DNA of 48,938 nt, taken from NCBI GenBank assembly GCA_028280405.1, contig JANQLW010000007.1:1-48938 (forward strand). The letters run 5' to 3'. This DNA is from Bacteroidales bacterium. GTDB lineage: Bacteria; Bacteroidota; Bacteroidia; Bacteroidales; GCA-2711565. A model generated the notes under the pieces. That model searched no databases, was not told the origin of the DNA, and worked only from the letters and a program-made list of their open reading frames with translations. Below, piece after piece: positions 16,667 through 25,235 of this stretch. Position 1 is the first letter of the stretch. Each line of letters starts with the position of its first letter. A program made the translations under genes and the position numbers.

Positions 16667-16693
16667 AAAGACGCCATCCGGCGTCTTTTTTTA
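16667..16693 (+). terminator. Rho-independent terminator after the LruC gene
   Basis: A perfect 9-bp stem (AAAGACGCC / GGCGTCTTT) with loop ATCC is followed by a run of T residues (CTTTTTTTATTT). It lies between convergent genes and may also stop transcription from the TM2 side, though the minus-strand T-tract is weaker. Confidence 0.88.
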
Positions 16694-17047
16694 TTTATTA
16701 AATGCTTCAAACTGCATTTTGGTTTCTCCTGCCACTCGTTGATTATAACGGAATGCTAAATCCTGATAATTGATTAAATCAACAATGGTTCCTATTAAAC
16801 ATAAACCAGCTGTAAAAAAATATATGATCCCCATACCGATCTGTCCAACTAAAAATCGCTGTATTCCTGCAAAACCAACAAAACCGATAAGTGTAGTTAA
16901 AAGAATCAGCTGTGGGTCTTTTCTTCTGGCCCGATACATATTCGAAAATCCCAGCATTTGTTTTTCTGTATAACCTTCCGTTAAGTTTTGAACATATTGT
17001 AATTCATACCCACTTAACTCGGGCATAAATTGTAGAATATTTGCCAT
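16691..17047 (-). CDS. TM2 domain-containing membrane protein
   Basis: This 118-residue protein has the TM2 domain: two hydrophobic helices (about 53-70 and 73-92) joined by a short turn, with the typical GFAGIQRFLVGQIGMGIIYF and LCLIGTIVDL segments. The N-terminal 40 residues are soluble. It is probably the distal gene of a murB-DUF2752-TM2 transcript, with 12 nt between it and the DUF2752 gene. TM2 next to DUF2752 is a pairing I recall from other Bacteroidota. The function is unknown. Confidence 0.85.
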   Translation of the reverse strand: MANILQFMPELSGYELQYVQNLTEGYTEKQMLGFSNMYRARRKDPQLILLTTLIGFVGFAGIQRFLVGQIGMGIIYFFTAGLCLIGTIVDLINYQDLAFRYNQRVAGETKMQFEAFNK

Positions 17048-17059
17048 ATTACTATTTAT

Positions 17060-17368
17060 TTAAACAGGTTTAAGTTTTTTATTTTGTTTGAATATACTAA
17101 AAATTCGAATTAAAAGGATGCCAACAACAACGATTCCTAATGGATGAGCATAGAACGATGCCTCAAATTCTCCTCTGAAAAAATAATGAATTGAATGGGC
17201 TAAACCACAACCCGGACAAAAACCAAGCCCTAAGTTCTTGAATACACATAAACTGTGATGACCTTCATTGATTGGTGAGATTGCCAAAATCAACAAGGCA
17301 GCAATCCATATAAAAGCTTCCAGATACTTTAACTTTATATAATTAAAATATTCCCACTTTTTCATCAT
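17060..17368 (-). CDS. DUF2752 domain-containing membrane protein
   Basis: This small membrane protein of 102 residues has the DUF2752 signature FCPGCGLAHSIHYFFRGEFEAS (about 50-71) between two hydrophobic helices, followed by YAHPLGIVVVGILLI. The paired cysteines and the conserved HP are family hallmarks, but no activity is established. It sits 20 nt downstream of murB and 12 nt upstream of the TM2 gene, and all three are likely co-transcribed. Confidence 0.85.
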   Translation of the reverse strand: MMKKWEYFNYIKLKYLEAFIWIAALLILAISPINEGHHSLCVFKNLGLGFCPGCGLAHSIHYFFRGEFEASFYAHPLGIVVVGILLIRIFSIFKQNKKLKPV

Positions 17369-17388
17369 TCAGTTTTTAATTCAACAAT

Positions 17389-18402
17389 CTATAAGACATT
17401 TACTTCCCTTTCCAATCTTACATCAAATAAATTAAAAACAGTGGTTCTGATTTTCTCCGATAATTCAAATATTTCCTTACCAGTTGCACATCCATGGTTA
17501 ACAAGAACCAAAGATTGTTTGTCATGTACTCCAGCATCTTTTTCACGATATCCTTTCATCCCGGTTTTTTCTATCAGCCATCCGGCAGCTAATTTCGATT
17601 TTTTATCATCTACTTCAAAAGCTTTTATTTCAGGATATCTGATTTTTAGACTCTCTAATTTTGTATTCGTTACAAGAGGGTTTTTAAAAAAGCTACCTGC
17701 ATTTCCTAAAACCTCAGGTTTGGGCAATTTACTATTTCTTATAGCTACCACTGCCTCAAACACCATTCGCTGAGTAATCTCATCTACTTTCAAGTTTGCG
17801 ATATAATCACTTAAAACTTTATAAGTCAGGTTAAGTGATTTAAGCTTTGATAGTTTTAAGCTTACCGAACATATCAAATATTTCCCAGGCTTCTTCTTAA
17901 AAAAACTGGATCGATAAGCAAAATCACAACGATCCAAATCAAATATTTCTAACTCACCCGTTTTCAGGTTAATGGCTTCCAGCTCATAAAACACATCTTT
18001 CAACTCAATACCATAGGCCCCAATATTTTGAATCGGTGCTGCTCCAACTCTTCCTGGTATCAATGCTAAATTTTCAATCCCATACCATTCCTTATCAACA
18101 GTATATTCAACAAAATCTTCCCAAACTTCTCCAGCTCCAATTTTTACTAATATGTTCTTTTCATCCTCACTTACAATATCAATCCCTTTAATATCCGGGT
18201 GTAAAATTAGTCCATCAAAATCCTGAGTTAATAGAATATTACTTCCCCCTCCTAAAATATAATACTTAACACTCTTTAATTCTCCCGATTTTACGAAATT
18301 AATTACATCCTGTAATTCTTCAAACCGAATAAAGGAAGAAGCTATTTGATCAATGTTAAATGTATTGTAAGGTTTTAAGGAAATATTATGTTGAATTTTC
18401 AT
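17389..18402 (-). CDS. murB: UDP-N-acetylenolpyruvoylglucosamine reductase MurB
   Basis: This is the FAD-dependent, NADPH-using enzyme that reduces UDP-GlcNAc-enolpyruvate to UDP-MurNAc in cytosolic peptidoglycan synthesis. It has 337 residues. The FAD-binding part shows YILGGGSNILLTQDFDG (about 46-62) and ALIPGRVGAAPIQNIGAYG (about 112-130). The catalytic serine lies in NAGSFFKNP (about 236-244), and the C-terminal substrate domain ends LFDVRLEREVNVL. The longer type I (E. coli-like) architecture is present. A TATCTTTG -7 element lies 16 nt upstream of the start. Confidence 0.96.
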   Translation of the reverse strand: MKIQHNISLKPYNTFNIDQIASSFIRFEELQDVINFVKSGELKSVKYYILGGGSNILLTQDFDGLILHPDIKGIDIVSEDEKNILVKIGAGEVWEDFVEYTVDKEWYGIENLALIPGRVGAAPIQNIGAYGIELKDVFYELEAINLKTGELEIFDLDRCDFAYRSSFFKKKPGKYLICSVSLKLSKLKSLNLTYKVLSDYIANLKVDEITQRMVFEAVVAIRNSKLPKPEVLGNAGSFFKNPLVTNTKLESLKIRYPEIKAFEVDDKKSKLAAGWLIEKTGMKGYREKDAGVHDKQSLVLVNHGCATGKEIFELSEKIRTTVFNLFDVRLEREVNVL

Positions 18403-18418
18403 GAAGATTTATTTATTA

Positions 18419-18426
18419 CAAAGATA
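18419..18426 (-). promoter_or_regulatory. -7 element (TATCTTTG) of murB
   Basis: On the minus strand this octamer matches TAnnTTTG and is placed 16 nt before the murB ATG at 18402. No good -33 TTG is visible at 19-21 nt spacing. Region 18403-18578 otherwise holds no supported gene. Confidence 0.5.
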
Positions 18427-18578
18427 GCCCATTTTAAAAGAATCTATTATGAGAATTTAACAGAACCCCTCAATAATCTTCATTTTATATTTCATAAAAA
18501 AATAGTTTTTACAATTTATTCAAATCAAGCCGAAAAACTTTTGATAAAATTTATTTTATCCTGGAAGGAAGGTACTGT

Positions 18579-19274
18579 TTAGTCAACAATCTCTGATTGC
18601 TGAGATAATACCTTGCCATGTTCACATTTTAAAATTCTGGAAGGATACTGCTCTATCAGCGCATAATTATGAGTAGCCATTAATACAGCTCTGCCCGATT
18701 TACTAATATCCATTAATAATCTGATGATCCCTTCGGAGGTTTCCGGATCCAGATTACCCGTGGGCTCATCAGCCAGAATAATATCCGGTTCATTAATTAA
18801 AGCACGGGCAATTCCTATTCGTTGCTGTTCCCCACCAGATAACTGGTTGGGCATCTTATCCCCTTTCATAACCAAGCCAACTTTCAATAAAACTTCTTCC
18901 AACCTCTCCTTCATTGCTTGTTTATCCTTCCAACCTGTAGCTCTCATTACAAACATCAGGTTCTCATTAACAGTACGATCGGTAAGCAATTGAAAATCCT
19001 GAAACACCACTCCTAATTTTCTTCTCAAAAAAGGAACACTTTTGGTTTTTAGTTTGGTAAGATCAAAACCTGCGACTTCAGCTTCACCTTCCAAAACAGG
19101 AAGATCAGCATATAACATTTTCAACAAACTGCTTTTACCACTTCCCGTTTTTCCTATCAAATATACAAATTCACCTTTTGCAACCTCCAGGCTAACATTT
19201 TCCAGCACCAGAATATTTTTTTGATAAACAGGAATATTTTTCAGCGAAATAATAATATTTTCAGCAGTTTCCAT
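18579..19274 (-). CDS. ftsE: FtsE-like ABC transporter ATP-binding protein
   Basis: This ATP-binding cassette protein has about 231 residues from the chosen start. It shows Walker [11 protein letters not shown]-loop FQDFQLL, signature [15 protein letters not shown], Walker [13 protein letters not shown] and H-loop MATHN. The short length and sequence style match FtsE/LolD-type ATPases, and FtsE is the best match for this lone gene in Bacteroidota, acting with FtsX to control cell-wall hydrolysis at division. An in-frame ATG at 19301 would add nine residues (MLIYKLPNF). I prefer the ATG at 19274, which gives [12 protein letters not shown], a more usual beginning. No ftsX is adjacent. Confidence 0.82.
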   Translation of the reverse strand: METAENIIISLKNIPVYQKNILVLENVSLEVAKGEFVYLIGKTGSGKSSLLKMLYADLPVLEGEAEVAGFDLTKLKTKSVPFLRRKLGVVFQDFQLLTDRTVNENLMFVMRATGWKDKQAMKERLEEVLLKVGLVMKGDKMPNQLSGGEQQRIGIARALINEPDIILADEPTGNLDPETSEGIIRLLMDISKSGRAVLMATHNYALIEQYPSRILKCEHGKVLSQQSEIVD

Positions 19275-19468
19275 AAAATTGGGAAGTTTATAAATTAGCA
19301 ATACGAATATACAAATTATTGATCACTAATATCTCTATGATGAAACTGCAATTCACAATTATTTTCTATAAACCCATCAAATCTATAGAACAACAATAAA
19401 ATCAATACAACAAAAACTTTTATATATTTACAAGGATTGATTTCAGACTCCAATTTTCTTATATAACG

Positions 19469-20362
19469 ATGAAGAACAACATATGCTTACTCTTGATTCT
19501 GTTCCTCTTTTTTGGGTATAGTCAAACTATATCTCAGGAAACAAACAAAAAATTGATTTCTGAAAAAGCGATAACAAAAGGGCCCCAAAAAGGAACACTT
19601 CTAATTATAGGAGGAGCCGCTCAAAATATCTTTTATGAAAAATTTAAAGAATTGATCGGAGGAGCAGATAAGCCGATAGTTGTTATTCCAACAGCTGTTT
19701 CAAGTAAGAAACTGGATAAAACATTCTTAAACAGACATAAAGAATCATATCATAACAAAGGGTTCACCAATGTAACCGTTTTACATACACGTGACCCAAA
19801 AGAAGCTAATACTGAAGAATTCATTAAACCATTAAAAACAGCAAAAAGAGTCTGGTTTAGCGGAGGCCGTCAATGGAGACATGCCGATTCTTATTTAAAT
19901 ACCAAAGCTCATGACGCTTTTTGGGAAGTATTAAATAGAGGAGGCATTATAGCCGGGAGTTCAGCCGGAGCAACAATACAAGGATCCTACCTTGCCAGAG
20001 GCGATACTAAAAAGAATACTATTATGATGGGGGATCATGAAGAAGGACTGGCCTTCATAAGTAATGTTGCCATTGATCAGCATTTATTTGCAAGAAATCG
20101 TCAATTTGATTTATTTGAGATTTTAGACAACAAGCCGGAACTATTAGGAATTGGGCTTGATGAAAATACAGGTATCATTGTCAAAGGAGATGTCTTTACC
20201 GTATTTGGAGAAAGCTATGTAGCTATTTATGATGGTACCAGATGGTCGGCTGAAAGAGATACAATTTATCAACTTCCAAAAGGCAGTAAAGATTTTTATG
20301 TTCTTAAAGCTGGACAACAATATAATTTAAGGGAAAGAAAAGTAACCAATATTAGGCAATAG
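19469..20362 (+). CDS. Secreted cyanophycinase-like peptidase (family S51)
   Basis: This 297-residue exported protein has a signal peptide of about 22 residues and a peptidase S51 fold. Visible motifs are GTLLIIGGAAQ near 44-54, VWFSGGRQWRH near 129-139, and the nucleophile elbow IAGSSAGATIQG near 160-171, whose Ser in GSSAG is the expected catalytic residue. S51 enzymes cleave cyanophycin or act as dipeptidases on Asp-containing peptides. A secreted form suggests scavenging of external polymer or peptides, which is inference. It lies 40 nt upstream of the tricorn-like protease and is probably co-transcribed with it. Confidence 0.87.
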   Translation: MKNNICLLLILFLFFGYSQTISQETNKKLISEKAITKGPQKGTLLIIGGAAQNIFYEKFKELIGGADKPIVVIPTAVSSKKLDKTFLNRHKESYHNKGFTNVTVLHTRDPKEANTEEFIKPLKTAKRVWFSGGRQWRHADSYLNTKAHDAFWEVLNRGGIIAGSSAGATIQGSYLARGDTKKNTIMMGDHEEGLAFISNVAIDQHLFARNRQFDLFEILDNKPELLGIGLDENTGIIVKGDVFTVFGESYVAIYDGTRWSAERDTIYQLPKGSKDFYVLKAGQQYNLRERKVTNIRQ

Positions 20363-20402
20363 CTGTCTAATAAAGCCAATTGAAATTTTTAAAACAATTA
20401 TT

Positions 20403-23400
20403 ATGATAAAAGTAAACAGTAAATTATTCATTTTGGTTTTCTGTATGATCGCATTTATGATGTCGGGATTTTCACAGGAAACCAGATTATTAAGACAACC
20501 AGATCTTGGTAAAAAGCATATTGCCTTCTGTTATGGCAGTGATATTTGGATTAGCAATTTAGAAACAAATGAAGTAAAAAGATTAACCAGTACATCAGCA
20601 ACTGAAAGAGATCCACATATCTCTCCTGATGGGAAATTTGTAGCTTTTACTTCAAGTAGAGCAGGAACAGCAGTATATATTGTACCAATTGAAGGAGGTG
20701 AAGCCAAAAGGTTAACCTGGCATCCGGATGCTTGCCAGGTAAGAGGGTGGACCAATGATGGTAAAAAAGTTTTATATGCTTCTACCAGAGAAACTGCTCC
20801 TTCAGGGATTAATCGTTTATGGACAATCTCAAAAGATGGAGGTGTACCAGAATTATTAACTCACCAATGGAGTTATAATGGATCGTTTTCTCCTAATGGA
20901 AAACAAATTGTAATTGACCGTATGGGCAGATGGGATGTTGAATGGAGGGCATACAGAGGTGGACAAAATACTCCCCTTATCATTCTTAATTTAAGTGATA
21001 TGTCGGAAACTTTACTTCCAAATGAAAAAACTACTGATATCAATCCGATTTGGATGGGTGATAAAATCTATTTCCTATCAGACAGAGATTGGTGTAGTAA
21101 TATCTGGGCATATACTCCAAAAACTAAAAAACTGGAACAAATCACAAAATTCCAGGGCTCTGACATTAAATGGATCAGCGGATTGGGAAATACCATTGCT
21201 TATGAAAGAGATGGCTATATTCATTTATATGATTTGAATAGTAACAAGAGTAAACAATTAAATATTACGGTAAAAGGTGACTTCCCATGGGCTGCTGCAA
21301 AATGGAAAGAATTTAAATTTGGTTCGTCTGTAGGAATTTCTCCAAAAGCAAAAAGAGCCATTATGGAAGTACGCGGAGATGTATTCACAGTTCCAATGGA
21401 AAAAGGAGATTCAAGAAATATTACACAAAGTTCAGGAGCAGCAGACCGTGCTCCGATCTGGTCGCCCAAAGGAGATAAGATTGCATGGTTCTCAGATAAA
21501 GATGGTAAAGGATATGCACTTTACATTAGTGATCAGGATGGACAAAATGAGAAAAAGATTTCAATTGGAGAATCAAAACTTGCATGGGAACCTACATGGT
21601 CTCCTGATGGCAAATTAATAGCCTTCTGCGATGATGATGTAAGAATCAGAATCGTTGATATTGAAAAAGAAATGATCATGACAGCCGATGTTGGCGGAAA
21701 CAATCTTGAAAGAGGAAGATTGGGTTTGGTTTGGGCAAAAGATTCTGAATGGCTTGCTTATGCAAAATCAGGAAGCAATAATTTCAAGCAAATTATGGTT
21801 TACAATCATAAAACCAAGCAAGTTCATGCATTAACAGATCCTTTTGCAGATTCATTTTCTCCATGCTGGGATCTTAATGGAAAACATTTATACTTCCTTG
21901 CAAGTACGAATGTTGCTTTGGGTTCAGGCTGGGCTAATACAAGTACAATGACTGCCCCAAGACCAAGTTATGCGGCATATGTGATTAATCTTCAAAAAGA
22001 AGAGGATTCTCCATTTAAAGCGGAAAGCGATGAGGAAGAAATAAAAGAAGAAGATAAAGATAAAGACAAGGAAAAAGCTAAGGATAAGAAAGGCGATAAA
22101 GCAACTAAAGGCAAAAAAAATGCAAAAAAGAAAAACGGCAAAACACCTGATGCCAAAGCACCAAACGGAGAAGATGCAAAAGAGAAGAAAGTTGAAAGCA
22201 TTAAAATAGACTTTGACCGTATTGATAGAAGAATTATGGCTTTACCTGTTACACAAGGGAATTACAGATTTATCATCCATGGTACACCAGGTACTGTATT
22301 CTTAGCGATTTCTAAAGGACGTAGCGTTACCTTGCAAAAGTTTGAGCTGAAAAGTAAAAAGGCAAAAGATTTTACCAGTGGTGTTTCACAGGTTGTTGTA
22401 ACTCCTGACGGAACAAATATGCTTGCCTATGCTCAAGGCTCATGGAAATTAATGAACACTAAAAGGCCCAATGGGAAAAGTGGAAAAACTGTAAAAATCA
22501 ATCTTCAAATGAAAGTTGATTATGCAGCTGAATGGGAACAAATTTTCAATGAAGCATGGAGATACGAAAGAGATTATTTTTATGATCCAAACCTACATGG
22601 CAGAGATTGGAACAAAGTATACGAAAGATATGCTCCTTTAATTCCTTATGTAAAACACCGCGCTGACCTGAATTATATTTTAGATCAAATGAATGGTGAA
22701 TTATCAGTCGGACATAGTTTTGTCAGAGGTGGTGAATACCCGCGTTCTCAAGATGTAAGAGAAGGTTCAAAAGTAGGTATGCTTGGTGTAGATTTGGTTG
22801 CAGAAAACGGAAGATGGAAGATCAAACGTATCTTCACAACAGAGAGTTGGAATCCTAGATTAAGTGCTCCACTTGATCAACCAGGGATGAAGGTTAAAGA
22901 AGGTGATTATATCGTGGCTATTAATGGCATGGAGTTAACTGCAAAAGACAATCCATTCAAATATCTTGATGGCACTGTAGGAAAACAAACTACCTTACAT
23001 ATTAATAAGGAAGCTAAGTTTAAAGGTTCCTGGAAAGAAGTTGTAAAACCAATCAGAAGTGAAAGAGGTCTTCGTCAGCGTGCCTGGGTTGAAGACAACA
23101 GAAGATTAGTTGATAAATTATCAGGAGGAAGATTAGCTTATGTTTGGGTTCCTAACACCGGCGGACCAGGTTTTGTTTCATTCAACAGATACTATTTTGC
23201 ACAACAAGATAAAGAAGGAGCTGTTATTGACGAGCGTTTCAATGGTGGTGGATTATTGGACGACTATATGGTAGATTTAATGACCAGAAGTATTCGTGCC
23301 GGATTAACCAATGAAGTTCCAAATGGGAAAGCAATGAGATTACCGGCAGGTATTTTAGGACCTAAAGTTCTTCTTATTAATGAGCTTGCAGGTTCCGGTG

Positions 23401-23744
23401 GGGATTTTTTCCCATGGGTATTCCGTCAGCAAAAAGCCGGGCCTTTAGTAGGTATGACTACCTGGGGTGGTTTGGTTAAATCATCTACTCACTACAGAAT
23501 GATAGATGGCGGGTCTTTAACAGCACCTGACAATGCAGTATTTGATCCGATCAATAATAAATGGATTGCAGAAAATGAAGGTGTAGCACCAGACATTGAA
23601 GTTCGTCAGGATGCCAAATCTCTAGCTAAAGGGAAAGATCCTCAATTAGAAAGAGCAGTGAAAGAGGCTTTAAGATTACTTAATAAACAAAAACCATTAA
23701 AAGTAATTCCTCCTCCATTCTCTACTCCAGCTAAAAAGAAATAA
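20403..23744 (+). CDS. Tricorn-like S41 family peptidase
   Basis: This large exported protease of 1113 residues has a signal peptide (about 1-25, ending GFSQE). Two TolB/WD40-like beta-propeller regions follow (about 30-330 and 340-520, with repeated SPDGK, SPKGDKIAWFSDKDG and SPDGKLIAF blades). A strongly charged Lys/Glu/Asp linker spans about 540-600. The tricorn core comes next, with GELSVGHSFVRGGE (catalytic His region near 770), a PDZ domain (about 790-870) and the S41 nucleophile in NELAGSGGDFFPWVF (near 995). C-terminal ENEGVAPDIEV supplies the expected Glu. Tricorn releases short peptides from longer ones. Pairing with a secreted S51 peptidase suggests periplasmic or extracellular peptide breakdown. 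Confidence 0.93.
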   Translation: MIKVNSKLFILVFCMIAFMMSGFSQETRLLRQPDLGKKHIAFCYGSDIWISNLETNEVKRLTSTSATERDPHISPDGKFVAFTSSRAGTAVYIVPIEGGEAKRLTWHPDACQVRGWTNDGKKVLYASTRETAPSGINRLWTISKDGGVPELLTHQWSYNGSFSPNGKQIVIDRMGRWDVEWRAYRGGQNTPLIILNLSDMSETLLPNEKTTDINPIWMGDKIYFLSDRDWCSNIWAYTPKTKKLEQITKFQGSDIKWISGLGNTIAYERDGYIHLYDLNSNKSKQLNITVKGDFPWAAAKWKEFKFGSSVGISPKAKRAIMEVRGDVFTVPMEKGDSRNITQSSGAADRAPIWSPKGDKIAWFSDKDGKGYALYISDQDGQNEKKISIGESKLAWEPTWSPDGKLIAFCDDDVRIRIVDIEKEMIMTADVGGNNLERGRLGLVWAKDSEWLAYAKSGSNNFKQIMVYNHKTKQVHALTDPFADSFSPCWDLNGKHLYFLASTNVALGSGWANTSTMTAPRPSYAAYVINLQKEEDSPFKAESDEEEIKEEDKDKDKEKAKDKKGDKATKGKKNAKKKNGKTPDAKAPNGEDAKEKKVESIKIDFDRIDRRIMALPVTQGNYRFIIHGTPGTVFLAISKGRSVTLQKFELKSKKAKDFTSGVSQVVVTPDGTNMLAYAQGSWKLMNTKRPNGKSGKTVKINLQMKVDYAAEWEQIFNEAWRYERDYFYDPNLHGRDWNKVYERYAPLIPYVKHRADLNYILDQMNGELSVGHSFVRGGEYPRSQDVREGSKVGMLGVDLVAENGRWKIKRIFTTESWNPRLSAPLDQPGMKVKEGDYIVAINGMELTAKDNPFKYLDGTVGKQTTLHINKEAKFKGSWKEVVKPIRSERGLRQRAWVEDNRRLVDKLSGGRLAYVWVPNTGGPGFVSFNRYYFAQQDKEGAVIDERFNGGGLLDDYMVDLMTRSIRAGLTNEVPNGKAMRLPAGILGPKVLLINELAGSGGDFFPWVFRQQKAGPLVGMTTWGGLVKSSTHYRMIDGGSLTAPDNAVFDPINNKWIAENEGVAPDIEVRQDAKSLAKGKDPQLERAVKEALRLLNKQKPLKVIPPPFSTPAKKK

Positions 23745-23762
23745 ATTTTACGATTATAAATC

Positions 23763-23833
23763 GAAGCTAAAAAGGGGCGACACCCTTTGGGGCGTCGCCC
23801 CAAAGGGTGTCGCCCCTTTTAGGGACTAGCTTC
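23763..23833. terminator. 51-nt perfect palindrome downstream of the tricorn gene
   Basis: Positions 23770-23820 form a perfect palindrome centred on T23795: 25 bases on each side, beginning AAAAGGGGCGACACCC. An outer 7-bp pair (GAAGCTA 23763-23769 with TAGCTTC 23827-23833) extends it. The inner part can refold because GGGGCGAC and its complement occur more than once. It starts 26 nt after the stop codon and ends in CCCCTTTT, so it may terminate transcription, but its length and GC content also fit a dispersed palindromic element. Confidence 0.75.
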
Positions 23834-23909
23834 ATCATATAAAATACACAACCTGATTAAAAGCCTACCTTATGAAGAATATGGCATAATATTCATTAAA
23901 ACTCAAAAG

Positions 23910-24305
23910 ATGAAAATCAAACTTTATATTTTACTAAGCTTCCTATTTACAACAACCAGTCCTTATTCTCAAAATAAAAAAGCCTGCGACACTAAATTCC
24001 ATAAACAATTTGATTTTTGGGTAGGTGATTGGATCGTTTATGATACCGTAGGTAATAAAGTAGGAGAAAATCTCATCCATAAAATTGAAGATGACTGCAT
24101 TATTAATGAACATTGGAAAAGTGTTAGAGGCGGAAGTGGAAGCAGCTACAATTATTTTGATAAAACAGATTCAACATGGAATCAGCTTTGGATAGACAAC
24201 CAGGGAAACAATCTCATACTAAAAGGAAAAGCTTCCGAAGGAAAGATGAGTATGAGGAGTAAATTATTAAGTACATCATTTATTGGGATTTATAGAAGGA
24301 GATAA
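23910..24305 (+). CDS. DUF1579-like secreted protein, probably internally deleted
   Basis: This 131-residue exported protein has a signal peptide of about 20 residues followed by a lipocalin-like beta-rich segment: FDFWVGDWIVYDTVGNKVG (about 32-50), then DDCIINEHWKSVRGGSGSSYNYFD, then WNQLWIDNQGNNLILKG. This pattern matches DUF1579-type proteins of Bacteroidota. Such proteins usually run on for 30-45 more residues after the KMSMRS strand before a closing [F/L]xGxYRRK. Here KMSMRSK is followed almost at once by FIGIYRRR, so an in-frame internal deletion is likely. The function is unknown. The reading frame itself is intact. Confidence 0.6.
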   Translation: MKIKLYILLSFLFTTTSPYSQNKKACDTKFHKQFDFWVGDWIVYDTVGNKVGENLIHKIEDDCIINEHWKSVRGGSGSSYNYFDKTDSTWNQLWIDNQGNNLILKGKASEGKMSMRSKLLSTSFIGIYRRR

Positions 24306-24406
24306 TTAATTTAGAGGAAAATCCTGATTATAAAAAAAGAGAAGAAGAATTAATTATTTCAAATACATCTATAAATAAGTAATAGAAGGTTATATTTAAT
24401 GATAGT

Positions 24407-24754
24407 ATGCCCAAAGGGAATAGACATTATTCTAATTGTATAGAACATAAGGATACACTTTATATTTCCGGGCAACTTCCAATTAACCCTCAGGATAAAT
24501 CCATACCTGATGGTATAGAAAACCAGACAAAATTGGTCTTATCAAAAATTGATCAAATACTTCTGGCCACTGAAAGTCATAAAAGCAAAGTTATACAGGT
24601 AAGGATTTATTTATCTGATATTAACAACTGGGATATCGTAAATAAATTATATGCTGATTACTTTGAAGAACATAAACCAGCTCGTTGTGTTGTACCTGTT
24701 CCGGAATTACATTTTGGAGTATTATTAGAAGTAGAACTGATTGCTGCTAAATAA
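24407..24754 (+). CDS. RidA family protein
   Basis: This 115-residue RidA/YjgF/UK114-type protein belongs to a cytosolic trimer-forming family that includes enamine/imine deaminases which quench reactive intermediates from PLP enzymes. The conserved elements are ISGQLPINPQ (about 24-33), QTKLVLSKIDQIL (about 43-55), and the C-terminal PARCVVPVPELHFGVLLEVELIA, where the Arg of PAR is the family substrate-binding arginine. The last helix-strand glutamate (LLEVE) is also present. It appears monocistronic. Subfamily and substrate cannot be assigned. Confidence 0.9.
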   Translation: MPKGNRHYSNCIEHKDTLYISGQLPINPQDKSIPDGIENQTKLVLSKIDQILLATESHKSKVIQVRIYLSDINNWDIVNKLYADYFEEHKPARCVVPVPELHFGVLLEVELIAAK

Positions 24755-24795
24755 TAATTCTTTCAGAATCTCTATTTATAAGATTTATTGATTAA

Positions 24796-24829
24796 TTAAC
24801 CTGACAGGTTACTGAACCTGTCAGGTTAA
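24796..24829. repeat. Perfect 15-bp hairpin of the AACCTGACAGGTT family
   Basis: Arms 24796-24810 and 24815-24829 (TTAACCTGACAGGTT and its complement) are separated by ACTG. The core is itself palindromic apart from its centre, and the same core recurs at 27670-27714. It ends about 10 nt before a TATATTTG -7 element and so occupies the expected -33 region of the next gene. Confidence 0.85.
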
Positions 24830-24839
24830 ATTATAGTTC

Positions 24840-24847
24840 TATATTTG
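24840..24847 (+). promoter_or_regulatory. -7 element (TATATTTG) of the DksA-type gene
   Basis: TATATTTG matches TAnnTTTG and lies 17 nt before the ATG at 24865. The expected -33 position falls inside the hairpin at 24796-24829, where no TTG is present. Confidence 0.5.
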
Positions 24848-24864
24848 CATTCATAGATACTAAA

Positions 24865-25188
24865 ATGGACACCATAGATATAAAACAAAAGCTACTCGAC
24901 GAAATTGCCAAAACTGAAAAACTGATTGAGCAATACAAAGAACTCACTAAGCCGGTGTCCCCAGATGATGCTATTGGCCGTGTATCACGTATGGATGCTA
25001 TAAATAATAAAAGTGTAACAGAAGCTTCTTTACGTAAAGCTGAAGAAAAATTAAGAAATCTAAATCAGGTATTATCAAAATTAGGAACCAATGAGTTTGG
25101 AAAATGCTTGAGCTGTAAAGAAGAAATTCCTATAGGACGGATTTTATTCAGGCCGGAAAGTTTACATTGCATCAGATGTGCCAGATGA
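24865..25188 (+). CDS. TraR/DksA-type zinc-finger protein
   Basis: This 107-residue cytosolic protein has a long N-terminal coiled-coil hairpin (about 1-78, rich in Lys/Glu) and a C-terminal four-cysteine zinc finger, CLSCKEEIPIGRILFRPES followed by CIRCA. That is the DksA/TraR architecture. DksA binds the RNA polymerase secondary channel with ppGpp, and short relatives may act similarly. The tip sequence (PDDAIGRVSRMDA) shows the Asp-rich DDAxGR pattern of the coiled-coil tip. It has its own -7 element and no close partner. Confidence 0.83.
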   Translation: MDTIDIKQKLLDEIAKTEKLIEQYKELTKPVSPDDAIGRVSRMDAINNKSVTEASLRKAEEKLRNLNQVLSKLGTNEFGKCLSCKEEIPIGRILFRPESLHCIRCAR

Positions 25189-25235
25189 CTTTAAGAATGT
25201 AACATAACAAAATCTGTATCGTCTTAATTAACAAA

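Noticed and set aside
18388..18582. Plus-strand open frame of 64 codons between murB and ftsE
   Set aside because: It overlaps the start of murB, has no recognisable domain and reads through AT-rich spacer; composition looks random.
22021..22201. Possible tandem repeat in the tricorn gene
   Set aside because: The AAG/GAA/GAT-rich stretch is codon low complexity for a Lys/Glu/Asp linker, not a clean tandem repeat.
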